From contig CANRQE010000001.1 of assembly GCA_947632705.1 (NCBI GenBank), positions 1 to 64,000 on the forward strand: a DNA stretch of 64,000 nt, read 5' to 3'. Within the stretch, counting starts at the first letter, position 1, and every line of letters starts with the position of its first letter. The notes below the pieces were generated by a model. That model had not been told where the DNA came from, did no database searches, and saw only the letters and a program-made list of their open reading frames with translations. Both the position numbers and the translations under genes were made by a program. The DNA comes from an uncultured Coprococcus sp. GTDB taxonomy: Bacteria > Bacillota > Clostridia > Lachnospirales > Lachnospiraceae. Below, piece by piece: positions 1-7,760 of this stretch.

Positions 1-79
1 TGATTCGACTTTACGATTTTACAGTAATGCAGGATATAACAGTACAGATAAGACGGCTTTCATTCAATGGCTGAACTAG
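1..79 (+). CDS. 3' end of a small protein, possibly a GNAT acetyltransferase (partial)
   Basis: The frame beginning at base 2 is open from the window edge to a TAG at 77-79 and gives 25 residues, starting DSTLRFYSNAGYN and ending DKTAFIQWL-N. A phenylalanine-tyrosine pair followed by an aromatic/glycine turn and a short final strand resembles the C-terminal beta strand of small GNAT N-acetyltransferases, but 25 residues are too few to prove it. It ends 124 bases before the convergent fic gene. I am fairly sure it is a real coding tail and unsure of the family. Confidence 0.45.
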   Translation, partial: DSTLRFYSNAGYNSTDKTAFIQWLN

Positions 80-123
80 ATTAAAGTTTGGTACAAAGCC
101 GGGAAAAATTGAAAAGTTTGCCT

Positions 124-152
124 TTGCGGTGTAATTTTTGCTTGCGGTGTAA
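124..152. repeat. Two direct copies of an 11-bp repeat
   Basis: The 11-mer TTGCGGTGTAA occurs at 124-134 and again at 142-152, an 18-bp period, in the 123-base gap between the partial upstream gene and the 3' end of fic. It lies outside both genes. A short GC-rich hairpin (CGGG-TGATG-CCCG, about 162-174) follows. Paired direct repeats at a gene edge can be binding sites for a regulator or integrase, but nothing here fixes the role. Confidence 0.5.
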
Positions 153-202
153 ATTGTATGTCGGGTGATGCCCGGTTATTTGTATGAGCCTATTCTTGTT
201 GT

Positions 203-1249
203 TTACACTTTTATATATCGGGTCGCCCGTGAGGTGCCGATCCGTTTAATGACTCCGCTTTTGACCATTGCGCCCAGCACAGCCTCCACTGTGGTCGGGC
301 TGACATCGGGGAGAATCTTGCAGATCTCTGCCTTGGAAAGAGGCACCAGGCTATTCAGCACTGTGGCTTCTACACGGGCCTTTTTCGTGATCCGTTTTCC
401 ATTCACTACCGCAAACCGCTTGTCTAACTCCTTATAGCACATATAGAGCGTGGAGAGAAAATTTTCTACAAATGGGAAATAGCTGTTTTCATTCGTGTCC
501 CAGCCGGTGGAGGATTGCCACAGAGCTTCATAGTAATAGGCTTTGTAGTTGTTGATCTGCTCTTCAAAAGATACATATTTCCCGGCATCATAGCCGTTTT
601 TATAAAGAAGCAGCAGGGAAAGCAGACGGGACATTCTGCCGTTACCGTCTCGGAATGGGTGAATGCAGAGAAAATCCAGAATAACACATGGGATCAGCAG
701 AAGCTGATTGATGTTCGCATCATCCCGTGCTGCAAGGTAGGCCAGTTCCAACTGTTCCATTGCTTTTGGGGTTTCCGCGGCGGATGTCGGGCGGAATCGA
801 ACGCGGCGGTCACCATTTGCATCCACTTCCAAAATCACATTGTCGTCCGTCTTATACTGCCCGCCATATTCATAGCCGGCAATTGACATCATCATCTCAT
901 GCAGACGGAGAATATCCCGTCGGGTAAAGTCGATATGGTCAAAGCCCAAGTGGATCTCGTTCAGCGCATCCCTATATCCGGCGATCTCCGCCTCATTGTG
1001 GTTTAAGGGCGTGCTGTTTTGATTGACGATGGCAGCGATACGCTCATCACTGGTGACAATTCCCTCAATGGCATTAGAACTTTTGATGGATTGCACCTTG
1101 GCGACAGCTTCAAGCTCCGTAAAAATTTGTGCGTATTCCTCTTTTCGGACGCCGGCCATAGTTTTAAGTGCCGAAATATTCGCTGTAAGATTCACAAGCC
1201 CGGCCGGTAACAGTCCGTTATTCAAAAAAGAGTAATCAAACTTTCTCAT
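203..1249 (-). CDS. Fic family protein adenylyltransferase with N-terminal inhibitory helix and C-terminal winged helix
   Basis: Fic enzymes usually transfer AMP from ATP to a hydroxyl side chain of a target protein. The 348-residue product has the complete core motif HPFRDGNGR at residues 197-205, with catalytic His197. An inhibitory-helix motif of the form S-x-x-x-E-G (Ser58 to Gly63, SNAIEG) lies N-terminal to the core, as in class II Fic proteins that are held inactive in cis by the glutamate. The last 60 or so residues read like a winged helix-turn-helix (LSKAEICKIL...SPTTVEAVLGAM). The start has a good site, GGAGG, about 9 bases upstream. The gene stands alone and convergent to its left neighbour, next to recombinase debris, so it is probably acquired. 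Its promoter lies inside repeated half-sites, which suggests autoregulation through the winged helix. The target is unknown. Confidence 0.93.
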   Translation of the reverse strand: MRKFDYSFLNNGLLPAGLVNLTANISALKTMAGVRKEEYAQIFTELEAVAKVQSIKSSNAIEGIVTSDERIAAIVNQNSTPLNHNEAEIAGYRDALNEIHLGFDHIDFTRRDILRLHEMMMSIAGYEYGGQYKTDDNVILEVDANGDRRVRFRPTSAAETPKAMEQLELAYLAARDDANINQLLLIPCVILDFLCIHPFRDGNGRMSRLLSLLLLYKNGYDAGKYVSFEEQINNYKAYYYEALWQSSTGWDTNENSYFPFVENFLSTLYMCYKELDKRFAVVNGKRITKKARVEATVLNSLVPLSKAEICKILPDVSPTTVEAVLGAMVKSGVIKRIGTSRATRYIKV

Positions 1250-1265
1250 ACATTGTCCTCCGTTT

Positions 1266-1350
1266 CTGCATATTATTATATTATTTTATATGCAGTAAGT
1301 CAAGAGGGCAGCAATGTTTACTGCATATAATTCCGATATCGTATATGCAG
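1266..1350. promoter_or_regulatory. Two identical inverted repeats (four CTGCATAT half-sites) over the fic promoter
   Basis: CTGCATAT at 1266-1273 pairs with ATATGCAG at 1288-1295 across 14 bp. The same pair recurs at 1321-1328 and 1343-1350, again with exactly 14 bp between. The inner halves extend to an 11-bp match (ATATGCAGTAA at 1288-1298 against TTACTGCATAT at 1318-1328). The first dyad places one half-site inside the -35/-10 spacer of the fic promoter and the other just downstream of the -10. This geometry is that of a repressor operator bound by dimers that may cooperate or loop. The likely ligand is the winged helix of Fic itself, which is inference. Confidence 0.75.
1275..1303 (-). 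promoter_or_regulatory. Sigma-A promoter of fic
   Basis: Read on the minus strand, TTGACT (1303-1298) and TATAAT (1280-1275) are separated by exactly 17 bp. The -10 is perfect and the -35 has one mismatch. Transcription would start a few bases downstream, about 20 bases ahead of the fic start codon, so the leader is very short. It is embedded in the inverted repeats at 1266-1350. Confidence 0.8.
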
Positions 1351-1511
1351 ATAGAAATATAAATTATGCAGAAAAAGACAAACGATACAGTCTCCCGTGC
1401 CGCCATTTTCTGAATGTTTTTATCTTTTTCAAGCAAGTAGCCAAATCCGCCTATCCTCCGAAAGTAGAAGAGCAGACGTTGTCTTTTATATTCTTAATAG
1501 GTTACTTGCTC

Positions 1512-1563
1512 AAAAAAGACGGCTCCCCACCGAGGATCTGCTCGGCATTGGAGAGTCGTCTTT
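1512..1563 (-). terminator. Rho-independent terminator, minus strand, behind the recombinase remnant
   Basis: On the minus strand AAAGACG...CTCC pairs with GGAG...CGTCTTT, with a smaller inner stem CCGAG/CTCGG, and the 3' arm runs into six T residues. It begins only a few bases after the stop codon at 1570 of the decayed recombinase frame, which supports that frame having once been a real gene end. Confidence 0.6.
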
Positions 1564-1569
1564 ATGTGT

Positions 1570-1695
1570 TTATGCCCTTATTTCCGTTCCGTCCTTGAAG
1601 GTGAACCGTACATCCTCTTTGGAGCAGACCGTCACGAAATCCAGCAGCGCGCACCAGAGGGACGGCTCGGAACAGCTCCACCAGGGTGTCTTGCA
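1570..1695 (-). pseudogene. Decayed C-terminal tail of a large serine recombinase
   Basis: The minus-strand frame ending at a TAA at 1570-1572 reads ALLDFVTVCSKEDVRFTF, then KDGTEIRA and stop. From memory of the family, a tail of the form LxDxVTVxSKxDxxFTFKDGTEI is typical of the C-terminal end of the large serine site-specific recombinases carried by Clostridia conjugative and mobilizable elements. The frame is closed on its upstream side by an in-frame TGA at 1696-1698, and no recombinase catalytic domain is present upstream, so it cannot be functional. A terminator follows directly. The assignment rests on about 40 residues and needs a homology search. Confidence 0.45.
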
Positions 1696-1907
1696 TCAGC
1701 CAGCGCAGCAATAACCACATAAAAATAAGGGCTTCCGAAGTTGGCGATTGATCTCGAAAGTCTTTTATTTCAAGTCTTTTTCGGCACTTCTGCGCCGGAG
1801 AGGGCTTTTTTGTTTGTATCAAAATCAGCAGAAACATAGATTCTGCATGCGGTTCCGGAAATTTTTGGCGGGGATCATCTAAACAGAAACCTGATGTATG
1901 GTCCTAT

Positions 1908-1947
1908 TTGACAAATGGTTCGTTGTGAATTACAATAAGTTGTAATT
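1908..1947 (+). promoter_or_regulatory. Sigma-A promoter of ruvA with a palindrome over the -10
   Basis: TTGACA (1908-1913) and TACAAT (1931-1936) are 17 bp apart, a near-consensus sigma-A promoter. A perfect 8-bp inverted repeat, AATTACAA (1928-1935) and TTGTAATT (1940-1947) with a 4-bp centre, covers the -10 and start region, so a repressor bound there would block transcription. I do not see a typical Firmicutes LexA box, so SOS control is not supported by this sequence. The regulator is unknown. Confidence 0.75.
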
Positions 1948-1978
1948 GATATAAAGGTTTAAAACAGGAGCGGAACCA

Positions 1979-2584
1979 ATGATCTCATTTATAAAGGGAA
2001 CCTTGGAGGATGTACAGGAAAATTATATCGTCGTCGATTGTCAGGGAATCGGATATCAGATATTTATATCCGGAAGATTTCTGGGAGAGCTTCCGGGAAT
2101 CGGAGCCTCTGTTAAGGTACATACTTACATGAATATCCGGGAAGATGAAATCAGTTTATACGGGTTCTCATCCAAAAACGAATTGAAGGTTTTTAAGATT
2201 CTGCTTGGAATCAGCGGAGTAGGACCGAAAGTGGCATTGTCTGTATTGACTGCGCTGTCTGTAGAGGAACTGCATCTGGCTGTTGTATCAGGCGATGTAA
2301 AGGCAATTACAAAAGCGAATGGAATCGGAACCAAGGGAGCCCAGCGGATTATTTTGGAATTAAAGGACAAGCTGGATATTTCAGATATGCTGGATGCCGC
2401 CTATGAAGAAAGCAGAAATCCCAAGGCTTTGTCAGGTGCGGACGTGACGGGAGATGTTATGTTGGCCCTTACAAGCTTGGGATATTCGAATTCAGATGCA
2501 CTTCTGGCAATCAGAAAAGTGGAACATTCATCTGAGATGAATACGGAGCAGCTTTTAAAGGCCGCCTTAAAAAAATTAATTTAG
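1979..2584 (+). CDS. ruvA: Holliday junction branch migration protein RuvA
   Basis: RuvA binds the four-way Holliday junction and loads the RuvB helicase rings during recombinational repair. The 201-residue product has the N-terminal OB fold (MISFIKGTLEDV...) and two helix-hairpin-helix motifs (GISGVGPKVAL and ANGIGTKGAQRI, about residues 78-125), then a linker and a C-terminal RuvB-binding domain, which is the normal family size. The start follows a GGAGCGG-type site. ruvB begins 12 bases downstream. RuvC is absent in this lineage; the resolvase RecU is encoded at 32006 in this window. Confidence 0.97.
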   Translation: MISFIKGTLEDVQENYIVVDCQGIGYQIFISGRFLGELPGIGASVKVHTYMNIREDEISLYGFSSKNELKVFKILLGISGVGPKVALSVLTALSVEELHLAVVSGDVKAITKANGIGTKGAQRIILELKDKLDISDMLDAAYEESRNPKALSGADVTGDVMLALTSLGYSNSDALLAIRKVEHSSEMNTEQLLKAALKKLI

Positions 2585-2596
2585 GTATGGAAGAGC

Positions 2597-3601
2597 ATGA
2601 ACAGGATTATTTCAACGGAAGCGGAATCAGAGGAACTGAATAGTGAATACAGCTTAAGACCGAAATACTTAAACGAATATATTGGCCAGACAAAAGTAAA
2701 AGAGAATTTAAAGGTTTTTATTGAAGCGGCAAAGAAGAGAAAGGAACCGCTGGATCATCTGCTTTTATACGGACCGCCGGGACTTGGCAAGACAACGCTT
2801 GCCTCCATTGTCGCAAATGAAATGGGAGTGAATCTGAAGATTACATCCGGACCAGCGATTGAAAAACCGGGAGAGCTTGCGGCAATTTTAAATAATCTTT
2901 CGGAAAATGATGTTTTATTTATCGATGAGATACACAGACTAAACAGTCAGGTAGAAGAAGTGCTGTACCCTGCCATGGAGGATTTTGCAATTGACATTGT
3001 GATTGGAAAAGGCGCAGGGGCAAGGTCAATCAGGCTGGATCTTCCGAGGTTTACGCTTGTGGGCGCTACAACAAGGGCCGGTATGCTGACGGCTCCTTTA
3101 AGAGACCGGTTTGGCATGGTTGACAGGCTGGAATTCTATACAACGGAGGAATTGCAGCAGATTGTACTCCGCTCCGCCGAAGTCTTAGGGATAGAGATGG
3201 ACAGGGAAGGTGCAAAGGAAGTTGCCAAGCGTTCCAGAGGGACTCCGAGACTGGCGAACCGGCTGTTAAAAAGATGCCGGGATTTTGCGCAGGTCTGTCA
3301 TGACGGCGTTATCAATTATGATGTGGCGAAAACAGCACTTGATAAACTGGAGGTTGATTCCATGGGACTTGACCAGACAGACCGGAATATTTTATTTACC
3401 ATGATTGAAAAATTTGGTGGAAAACCTGTAGGACTTGATACACTGGCTGCGGCAATTGGGGAAGATGCCGGAACCATTGAAGATGTTTATGAGCCATATC
3501 TGATCAAGAATGGTTTTATAAATAGAACCCCAAGGGGAAGAGTTGTTACTGAATTATGCTACAGGCATTTTGGACTGGATGCATTGATAACGGACAAATA
3601 A
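2597..3601 (+). CDS. ruvB: Holliday junction branch migration DNA helicase RuvB
   Basis: RuvB is the AAA+ motor that pulls DNA through the RuvA-bound junction. The 334-residue protein shows the RuvB N-terminus ([12 protein letters not shown]), Walker [10 protein letters not shown], Walker [11 protein letters not shown], the sensor region VGATTRAG and the RuvB arginine finger region (LRDRFG), and a C-terminal winged helix ending in [15 protein letters not shown]. It is full length. It sits between ruvA and zapA in one operon, with zapA starting 10 bases after its stop. Confidence 0.98.
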   Translation: MNRIISTEAESEELNSEYSLRPKYLNEYIGQTKVKENLKVFIEAAKKRKEPLDHLLLYGPPGLGKTTLASIVANEMGVNLKITSGPAIEKPGELAAILNNLSENDVLFIDEIHRLNSQVEEVLYPAMEDFAIDIVIGKGAGARSIRLDLPRFTLVGATTRAGMLTAPLRDRFGMVDRLEFYTTEELQQIVLRSAEVLGIEMDREGAKEVAKRSRGTPRLANRLLKRCRDFAQVCHDGVINYDVAKTALDKLEVDSMGLDQTDRNILFTMIEKFGGKPVGLDTLAAAIGEDAGTIEDVYEPYLIKNGFINRTPRGRVVTELCYRHFGLDALITDK

Positions 3602-3611
3602 GGAGAGTATT

Positions 3612-4013
3612 ATGGCGCAGAAAAATGATATACCGGTGGTCATCAATAACAAAGTCTATACCTTAAGCGGATTTGAGAGTGAAGAATACCTGCAGAATGT
3701 TGCGACTTATATTAACAGCAAGATTCAGGAATGTCAGTCTTCGGAAGCATATAGGAGATTTAATGCTGAGTATCAGAATGTCCTGCTGGCTCTCAATATA
3801 GCAGACGATTATTTTAAGGCAAAGATTCAGGTCAATCAGATGTTAACAGAAGATGATGACAAGGATAAGCAGATTTATGATCTGAGACATGAGGTGATTG
3901 AGACCCAGATCAAATACGAATCAGCCCAGAAGATGATTGAAGAGTATAAGGAAAAAATCAATGATCTTCAAAGACAGATTATCAAATTAGAAGCAGAAAA
4001 CAATGTTAAATAA
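3612..4013 (+). CDS. zapA: Cell division protein ZapA
   Basis: ZapA is a small cytosolic protein that bundles FtsZ protofilaments at the division site. The 133-residue product has the ZapA N-terminal domain (VVINNKVYTLSGFESEEYLQ) and a long C-terminal coiled coil from about residue 75, rich in Glu, Gln and Lys with heptad spacing. GGAGAG lies 7 bases before the ATG. Its last 11 bases overlap the start of the U32 peptidase gene, which implies translational coupling. The order ruvB-zapA-U32 is common in Clostridia. Confidence 0.88.
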   Translation: MAQKNDIPVVINNKVYTLSGFESEEYLQNVATYINSKIQECQSSEAYRRFNAEYQNVLLALNIADDYFKAKIQVNQMLTEDDDKDKQIYDLRHEVIETQIKYESAQKMIEEYKEKINDLQRQIIKLEAENNVK

Positions 4014-6366
4014 GCCTGAGATTCTTGCTCCGGCCGGAGATTTTGATGCTGTAAAGGCAGCAGTCAAAGCAGGTGCAGATGCCTGCTATGTGGGAGGCTC
4101 CTGCTTTAGCGCCAGGGCTTTTGCCGGAAATTTTCAAACAACAGAATTATTAGAAGTGATTGATTACTGCCATATGAATCAGAAACGGATATATATGGCA
4201 GTCAATACATTGCTTAAAAATACAGAATTATCAGCCCTTGCAGACTACATCCGGCCATTTTATGAGGAAGGAATTGACGGAATAATTGTGCAGGATACAG
4301 GGGTGATAGAATATCTATTGTCTTATTTTCCTGATTTGCCGCTGCACGGGAGCACCCAGATGAGTATCTCCAGTTCCTGTGGGGCGGAATTTTTAAAACA
4401 AATCGGGCTTACGAGAATCGTACCAGCCAGAGAACTCTCTCTGCATGAAATCACAGCGATAAAAGAAAAAGTAAACATTGAAATAGAGATTTTTGTTCAT
4501 GGAGCTATGTGTTTTGCCTATTCCGGAAAATGCCTGCTCAGCAGCTTTGCAGGCGGCCGGAGCGGAAACCGGGGGCGGTGCGCGCAGCCATGCAGAAAGA
4601 GATATTATTCCGATGCATTTTCCGGAGAATATGTACTCAGCATGAAGGATATGTGTACGCTGTCCATTCTGGATCAGTTAGTGGATGCGGGCGTAGATTC
4701 CTTTAAAATAGAGGGGCGGATGAAAAAACCGGAATATGTTGCAGCGACAGTGCAGGCTTATAAGGAAGTCAGAGACGCCTGTCTGCAGGGAGATTTTTCT
4801 GAAGAACTGGCAGAATATTATACAAGACGTCTGTCCGATATCTATAATCGGGGCGGATTTACCGGAGGATATTATTACTGCAGGAACGGAAAAGAAATGC
4901 TTGCCAACAAGAGACCCAATCATACGGGCGTGTTGATTGGCCGGATTTGCAGGCTTGCCGCGCCTGATCTATGGATTCAGTTATCAGAAGATATTTCACC
5001 GGGAGATGTGCTGGAGATAAGAAGTGAGGAAAAGGTCATTGAACTGACATCCAATCTGAAAGGAAAAGCGGGAGACAAGGTTGCGGTTAAGGGCAAAGAA
5101 TTCCGTTTCATTGAAAAGGATAGTCCGGTATATCGGACCAGAAACCAGAAGCTGTTAGAGGAAATAAACAAAGAAATCCTTGAGAAGGAAGAACAGGCAG
5201 CAGTGACGGGATATTTTACAGCCCGGGTGGGAGAACCGTTTCTTTTGCATCTGACGGCTGACGCAACCGGTGTCTCTGTTTGTGAATATGGAGATATCGT
5301 AGAACGGGCCCAAAACAGTCCTGTAACCAGACAGCAGATAATAGAGAAACTGTCCAAGACAGGCGGGACGGGAGTTGCCTTAAAGCTGGACGGAGAAGCA
5401 GAGGATCCTTTGTTTATACGGATCGGAAGCCTGAATCAGGTTAAAAGGAATGCGATTGCAAAATTAAAGGAAGCCTGTATTGAGACCTGTAAAAGAAAAG
5501 GGATAAAACGGCAGGAAAAAAAACAGGTATCGGAAGCTTTCCAGATGAGAGATGTCCTGTCAGGCTGCACCGTGCATGTTACGACGGCGGCGCAGTTTAA
5601 TATTGTTAATAAATATGAATTTGTAGATACGATTATAATAGAATATAATGTGAGTAAGGAAATCGGACAGGAGGCTGTCAGCTCGGGCCGGAAAGTGATC
5701 CTTGCCCTGCCTTATATTTTCCGGGAAAACCGGACAAGACAGATGGAAGAGCTTTTCTTTCTGTCCGGCATGTATGACGGAATTCTGGTCAGAAATCTGG
5801 ATGCATTTGCGTTCCTGAAAAAAAACGACTATCAGGGAATCGTCGTATGCGATCCGTTTATGTATGTATACAATGCGGGGGCGGTTGATTTTTACAGGCA
5901 ATATTTTGAACAAATCTGTTTTATGATGCCCGCGGAGCTGACAAAGGATGAAATGCAGCAGATACCGGTTCGGTTTCTGTATCGTATCTATGGATATCAG
6001 CCTGTTATGGTTACAGCCCAGTGCTTTGTAAATAATTATTATGATGCATGCGGATTTGAAAAGGATGAAACCATTGTTTTTTTTGACGAAAAGGGGAACC
6101 GCTTTACGGCAAAAAATGATTGCGGATATTGCTATTCCGTTATTTACAATACGGCTCCGACAGATCTGATCATGGAATATTTTACGGAAAAGAGGGAAGG
6201 ACAGAAGAGCTTTCTTCTGGAATTCACCATAGAAGATCCGGAGGATACGGAGAAAATCATGGAGACCACCGGATGCTGTATCAGGAACGGATACTGCTAT
6301 CCGGCAGGCATGGAGCATACTTTTACGAATTTTACCAGAGGACACTATATCAGAGGGATTGATTAA
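4003..6366 (+). CDS. U32 family peptidase / RNA hydroxylation protein
   Basis: U32 proteins were named as collagenases, but characterized bacterial members act in prephenate-dependent hydroxylation of tRNA uridine 34 (TrhP) or 23S rRNA (RlhA). The 787-residue product begins with EILAPAGDFDAVKAA, carries the U32 signature around residues 162-200 (HGAMC...SGKC...GRCAQPC, with its conserved cysteines), and has a long C-terminal extension as in the double-length, DUF3656-containing members. I cannot tell which RNA, if any, it modifies. It overlaps zapA by 11 bases and its stop overlaps the next start (TAATG), so it is cotranscribed with both. Confidence 0.9.
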   Translation: MLNKPEILAPAGDFDAVKAAVKAGADACYVGGSCFSARAFAGNFQTTELLEVIDYCHMNQKRIYMAVNTLLKNTELSALADYIRPFYEEGIDGIIVQDTGVIEYLLSYFPDLPLHGSTQMSISSSCGAEFLKQIGLTRIVPARELSLHEITAIKEKVNIEIEIFVHGAMCFAYSGKCLLSSFAGGRSGNRGRCAQPCRKRYYSDAFSGEYVLSMKDMCTLSILDQLVDAGVDSFKIEGRMKKPEYVAATVQAYKEVRDACLQGDFSEELAEYYTRRLSDIYNRGGFTGGYYYCRNGKEMLANKRPNHTGVLIGRICRLAAPDLWIQLSEDISPGDVLEIRSEEKVIELTSNLKGKAGDKVAVKGKEFRFIEKDSPVYRTRNQKLLEEINKEILEKEEQAAVTGYFTARVGEPFLLHLTADATGVSVCEYGDIVERAQNSPVTRQQIIEKLSKTGGTGVALKLDGEAEDPLFIRIGSLNQVKRNAIAKLKEACIETCKRKGIKRQEKKQVSEAFQMRDVLSGCTVHVTTAAQFNIVNKYEFVDTIIIEYNVSKEIGQEAVSSGRKVILALPYIFRENRTRQMEELFFLSGMYDGILVRNLDAFAFLKKNDYQGIVVCDPFMYVYNAGAVDFYRQYFEQICFMMPAELTKDEMQQIPVRFLYRIYGYQPVMVTAQCFVNNYYDACGFEKDETIVFFDEKGNRFTAKNDCGYCYSVIYNTAPTDLIMEYFTEKREGQKSFLLEFTIEDPEDTEKIMETTGCCIRNGYCYPAGMEHTFTNFTRGHYIRGID

Positions 6367-7760
6367 TGATAACAATTATTACTGAAGTATCAAAATATCT
6401 GATCATTTTCTTTATGGTGCTTTATACGGTAAAGTGTTTTACTGTTTTAAAGCCGGTAAAGGAAGAAAAGAAAAAAAAGGCGTTAAATGTACAGATTTTT
6501 TATGTATTCATGATCCATTTTCTGTGCTATCTGACCATGTTTTTGCATTATAAAACATTGGATATCCTTTTGTTTTATCTTCTTCAGATGATCATTTTTA
6601 TTGTTTATATGGTATCATACCATGGCATATATAAGAAATCCTCCAGGCTGATTACCAATAATATGGCTTTTCTGCTTTTAATCGGATTTGTAATGCTGAC
6701 CAGATTGGATTTTACACTGGCAAAGAAACAATTTTTATTTGCAACAATCATGCTGCTGATAACGGCGTTTATTCCTTTGATCATCGTCAAATGTCCGGGC
6801 ATCAAAAACTGGTATGTCTTTTATGCAATTTTAGGGCTTGGCTTTCTGGCACTTGTTTTTGTACCGGGACTTGGCAAGGAGATTTACGGGTCCAGAAACT
6901 GGATTGAAATTGCCGGATTTTCCCTGCAGCCGATGGAGTTTGTAAAAATCATATTTGTTTTTTTCCTGGCCAGCGCGTTTGATAAGGCAAAGGGTATCTG
7001 GAATTATTTTGTCATTACCTGTGTAGCCGGAGTTTTTATGCTGATTCTGGTTGCGGAAAAAGATCTGGGCGGTGCAGTCATCTTCTTTATGATCTTTTTA
7101 ATGATGATCTATATTGCGAGCCAGAAGCTGTTTGTCCTGATTGGAGGATTAGGCGGCGGTGTTGCACTTGCCGTGGCAGGCTTTATGCTGTTTAAGGATA
7201 AATTCGGACATGTACTTGTCCGGATCAATGCATGGAGAGATCCGTTTGCTTATATTGACACCAACGGTTATCAGGTGTCACAGGCTTTGTTTGCCATTGG
7301 CTCCGGAAGATGGGAGGGCAGCGGACTTTGTCAGGGCATTCCGACTACGGTGCCGGTTGTCACAAGTGATTTTATATTTGCAGCCATTTGTGAAGAGCTG
7401 GGAGTTATCTTTGGATTGTGCCTGCTTCTCATGTATATCAGCTGCTTTATTTATTTTATTAATATATCCATGAAGATCCGGGATCCGTTTTATAAGAATG
7501 TGGCCTTTGGGTTTACAATATGTTTTATTTTCCAGATTTTTTTAAACGTGGGCGGAGTCATCAAATTTATACCTTCGACGGGTGTGACTCTTCCTTTGGT
7601 CAGCTATGGCGTCAGTTCCATTGTCAGCACCATGGTGATTTTTGGAATCATACAGGGAATCTGCGTTCTGGAAAACAGCGGGGTAGGTAAATATGAAAAA
7701 AACAAATCAGGGAAACGCCGCAAACAAAAAGAATTACGGGAAGAATTCTCAGGCGAGTAG
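6366..7760 (+). CDS. FtsW/RodA/SpoVE family peptidoglycan polymerase
   Basis: SEDS-family membrane glycosyltransferases polymerize lipid II into glycan strands together with a partner class B PBP. The 464-residue protein has about a dozen hydrophobic segments, including roughly three extra ones in the first 90 residues before the SEDS core. SEDS landmarks are GSRNWIEIAGFSLQPMEFVK, the AEKDLGGA loop, and the C-terminal LPLVSYGVSS. The tail is strongly basic. Its start shares an A with the stop of the U32 gene, and its last 68 bases overlap the transpeptidase gene, so the two enzymes are translated together as a RodA-PBP-like pair. Confidence 0.93.
   Translation: MITIITEVSKYLIIFFMVLYTVKCFTVLKPVKEEKKKKALNVQIFYVFMIHFLCYLTMFLHYKTLDILLFYLLQMIIFIVYMVSYHGIYKKSSRLITNNMAFLLLIGFVMLTRLDFTLAKKQFLFATIMLLITAFIPLIIVKCPGIKNWYVFYAILGLGFLALVFVPGLGKEIYGSRNWIEIAGFSLQPMEFVKIIFVFFLASAFDKAKGIWNYFVITCVAGVFMLILVAEKDLGGAVIFFMIFLMMIYIASQKLFVLIGGLGGGVALAVAGFMLFKDKFGHVLVRINAWRDPFAYIDTNGYQVSQALFAIGSGRWEGSGLCQGIPTTVPVVTSDFIFAAICEELGVIFGLCLLLMYISCFIYFINISMKIRDPFYKNVAFGFTICFIFQIFLNVGGVIKFIPSTGVTLPLVSYGVSSIVSTMVIFGIIQGICVLENSGVGKYEKNKSGKRRKQKELREEFSGE

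Larger units (their letters stand above)
1250..1978. other. 729-bp intergenic region: fic operator, mobile-element scar and ruvA promoter
   Basis: This gap has no intact gene. From left to right it contains the fic promoter and four half-site repeats (1266-1350), an unexplained stretch (about 1351-1511), a minus-strand terminator (1512-1563), a decayed serine-recombinase tail (1570-1695), further sequence with no gene I can support (about 1696-1900), and the ruvA promoter (1908-1936). Open frames on both strands here lack ribosome binding sites and look accidental. Confidence 0.7.

Noticed and set aside
1314..1714. Plus-strand open frames of about 90-105 codons between fic and ruvA
   Set aside because: They have no ribosome binding site, begin inside the fic operator or run through the minus-strand terminator and recombinase remnant, and show no recognisable fold.
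1931..1947. ruvA upstream palindrome as a BlaI/CopY-type TACA-N2-TGTA operator
   Set aside because: The centre is too long (TTACAA-4-TTGTAA-type) for that motif and no such regulator gene is nearby.
5560..6375. Minus-strand 271-codon open frame opposite the U32 gene
   Set aside because: It is antisense to the C-terminal half of a conserved gene, has no ribosome site and a composition typical of a shadow frame.
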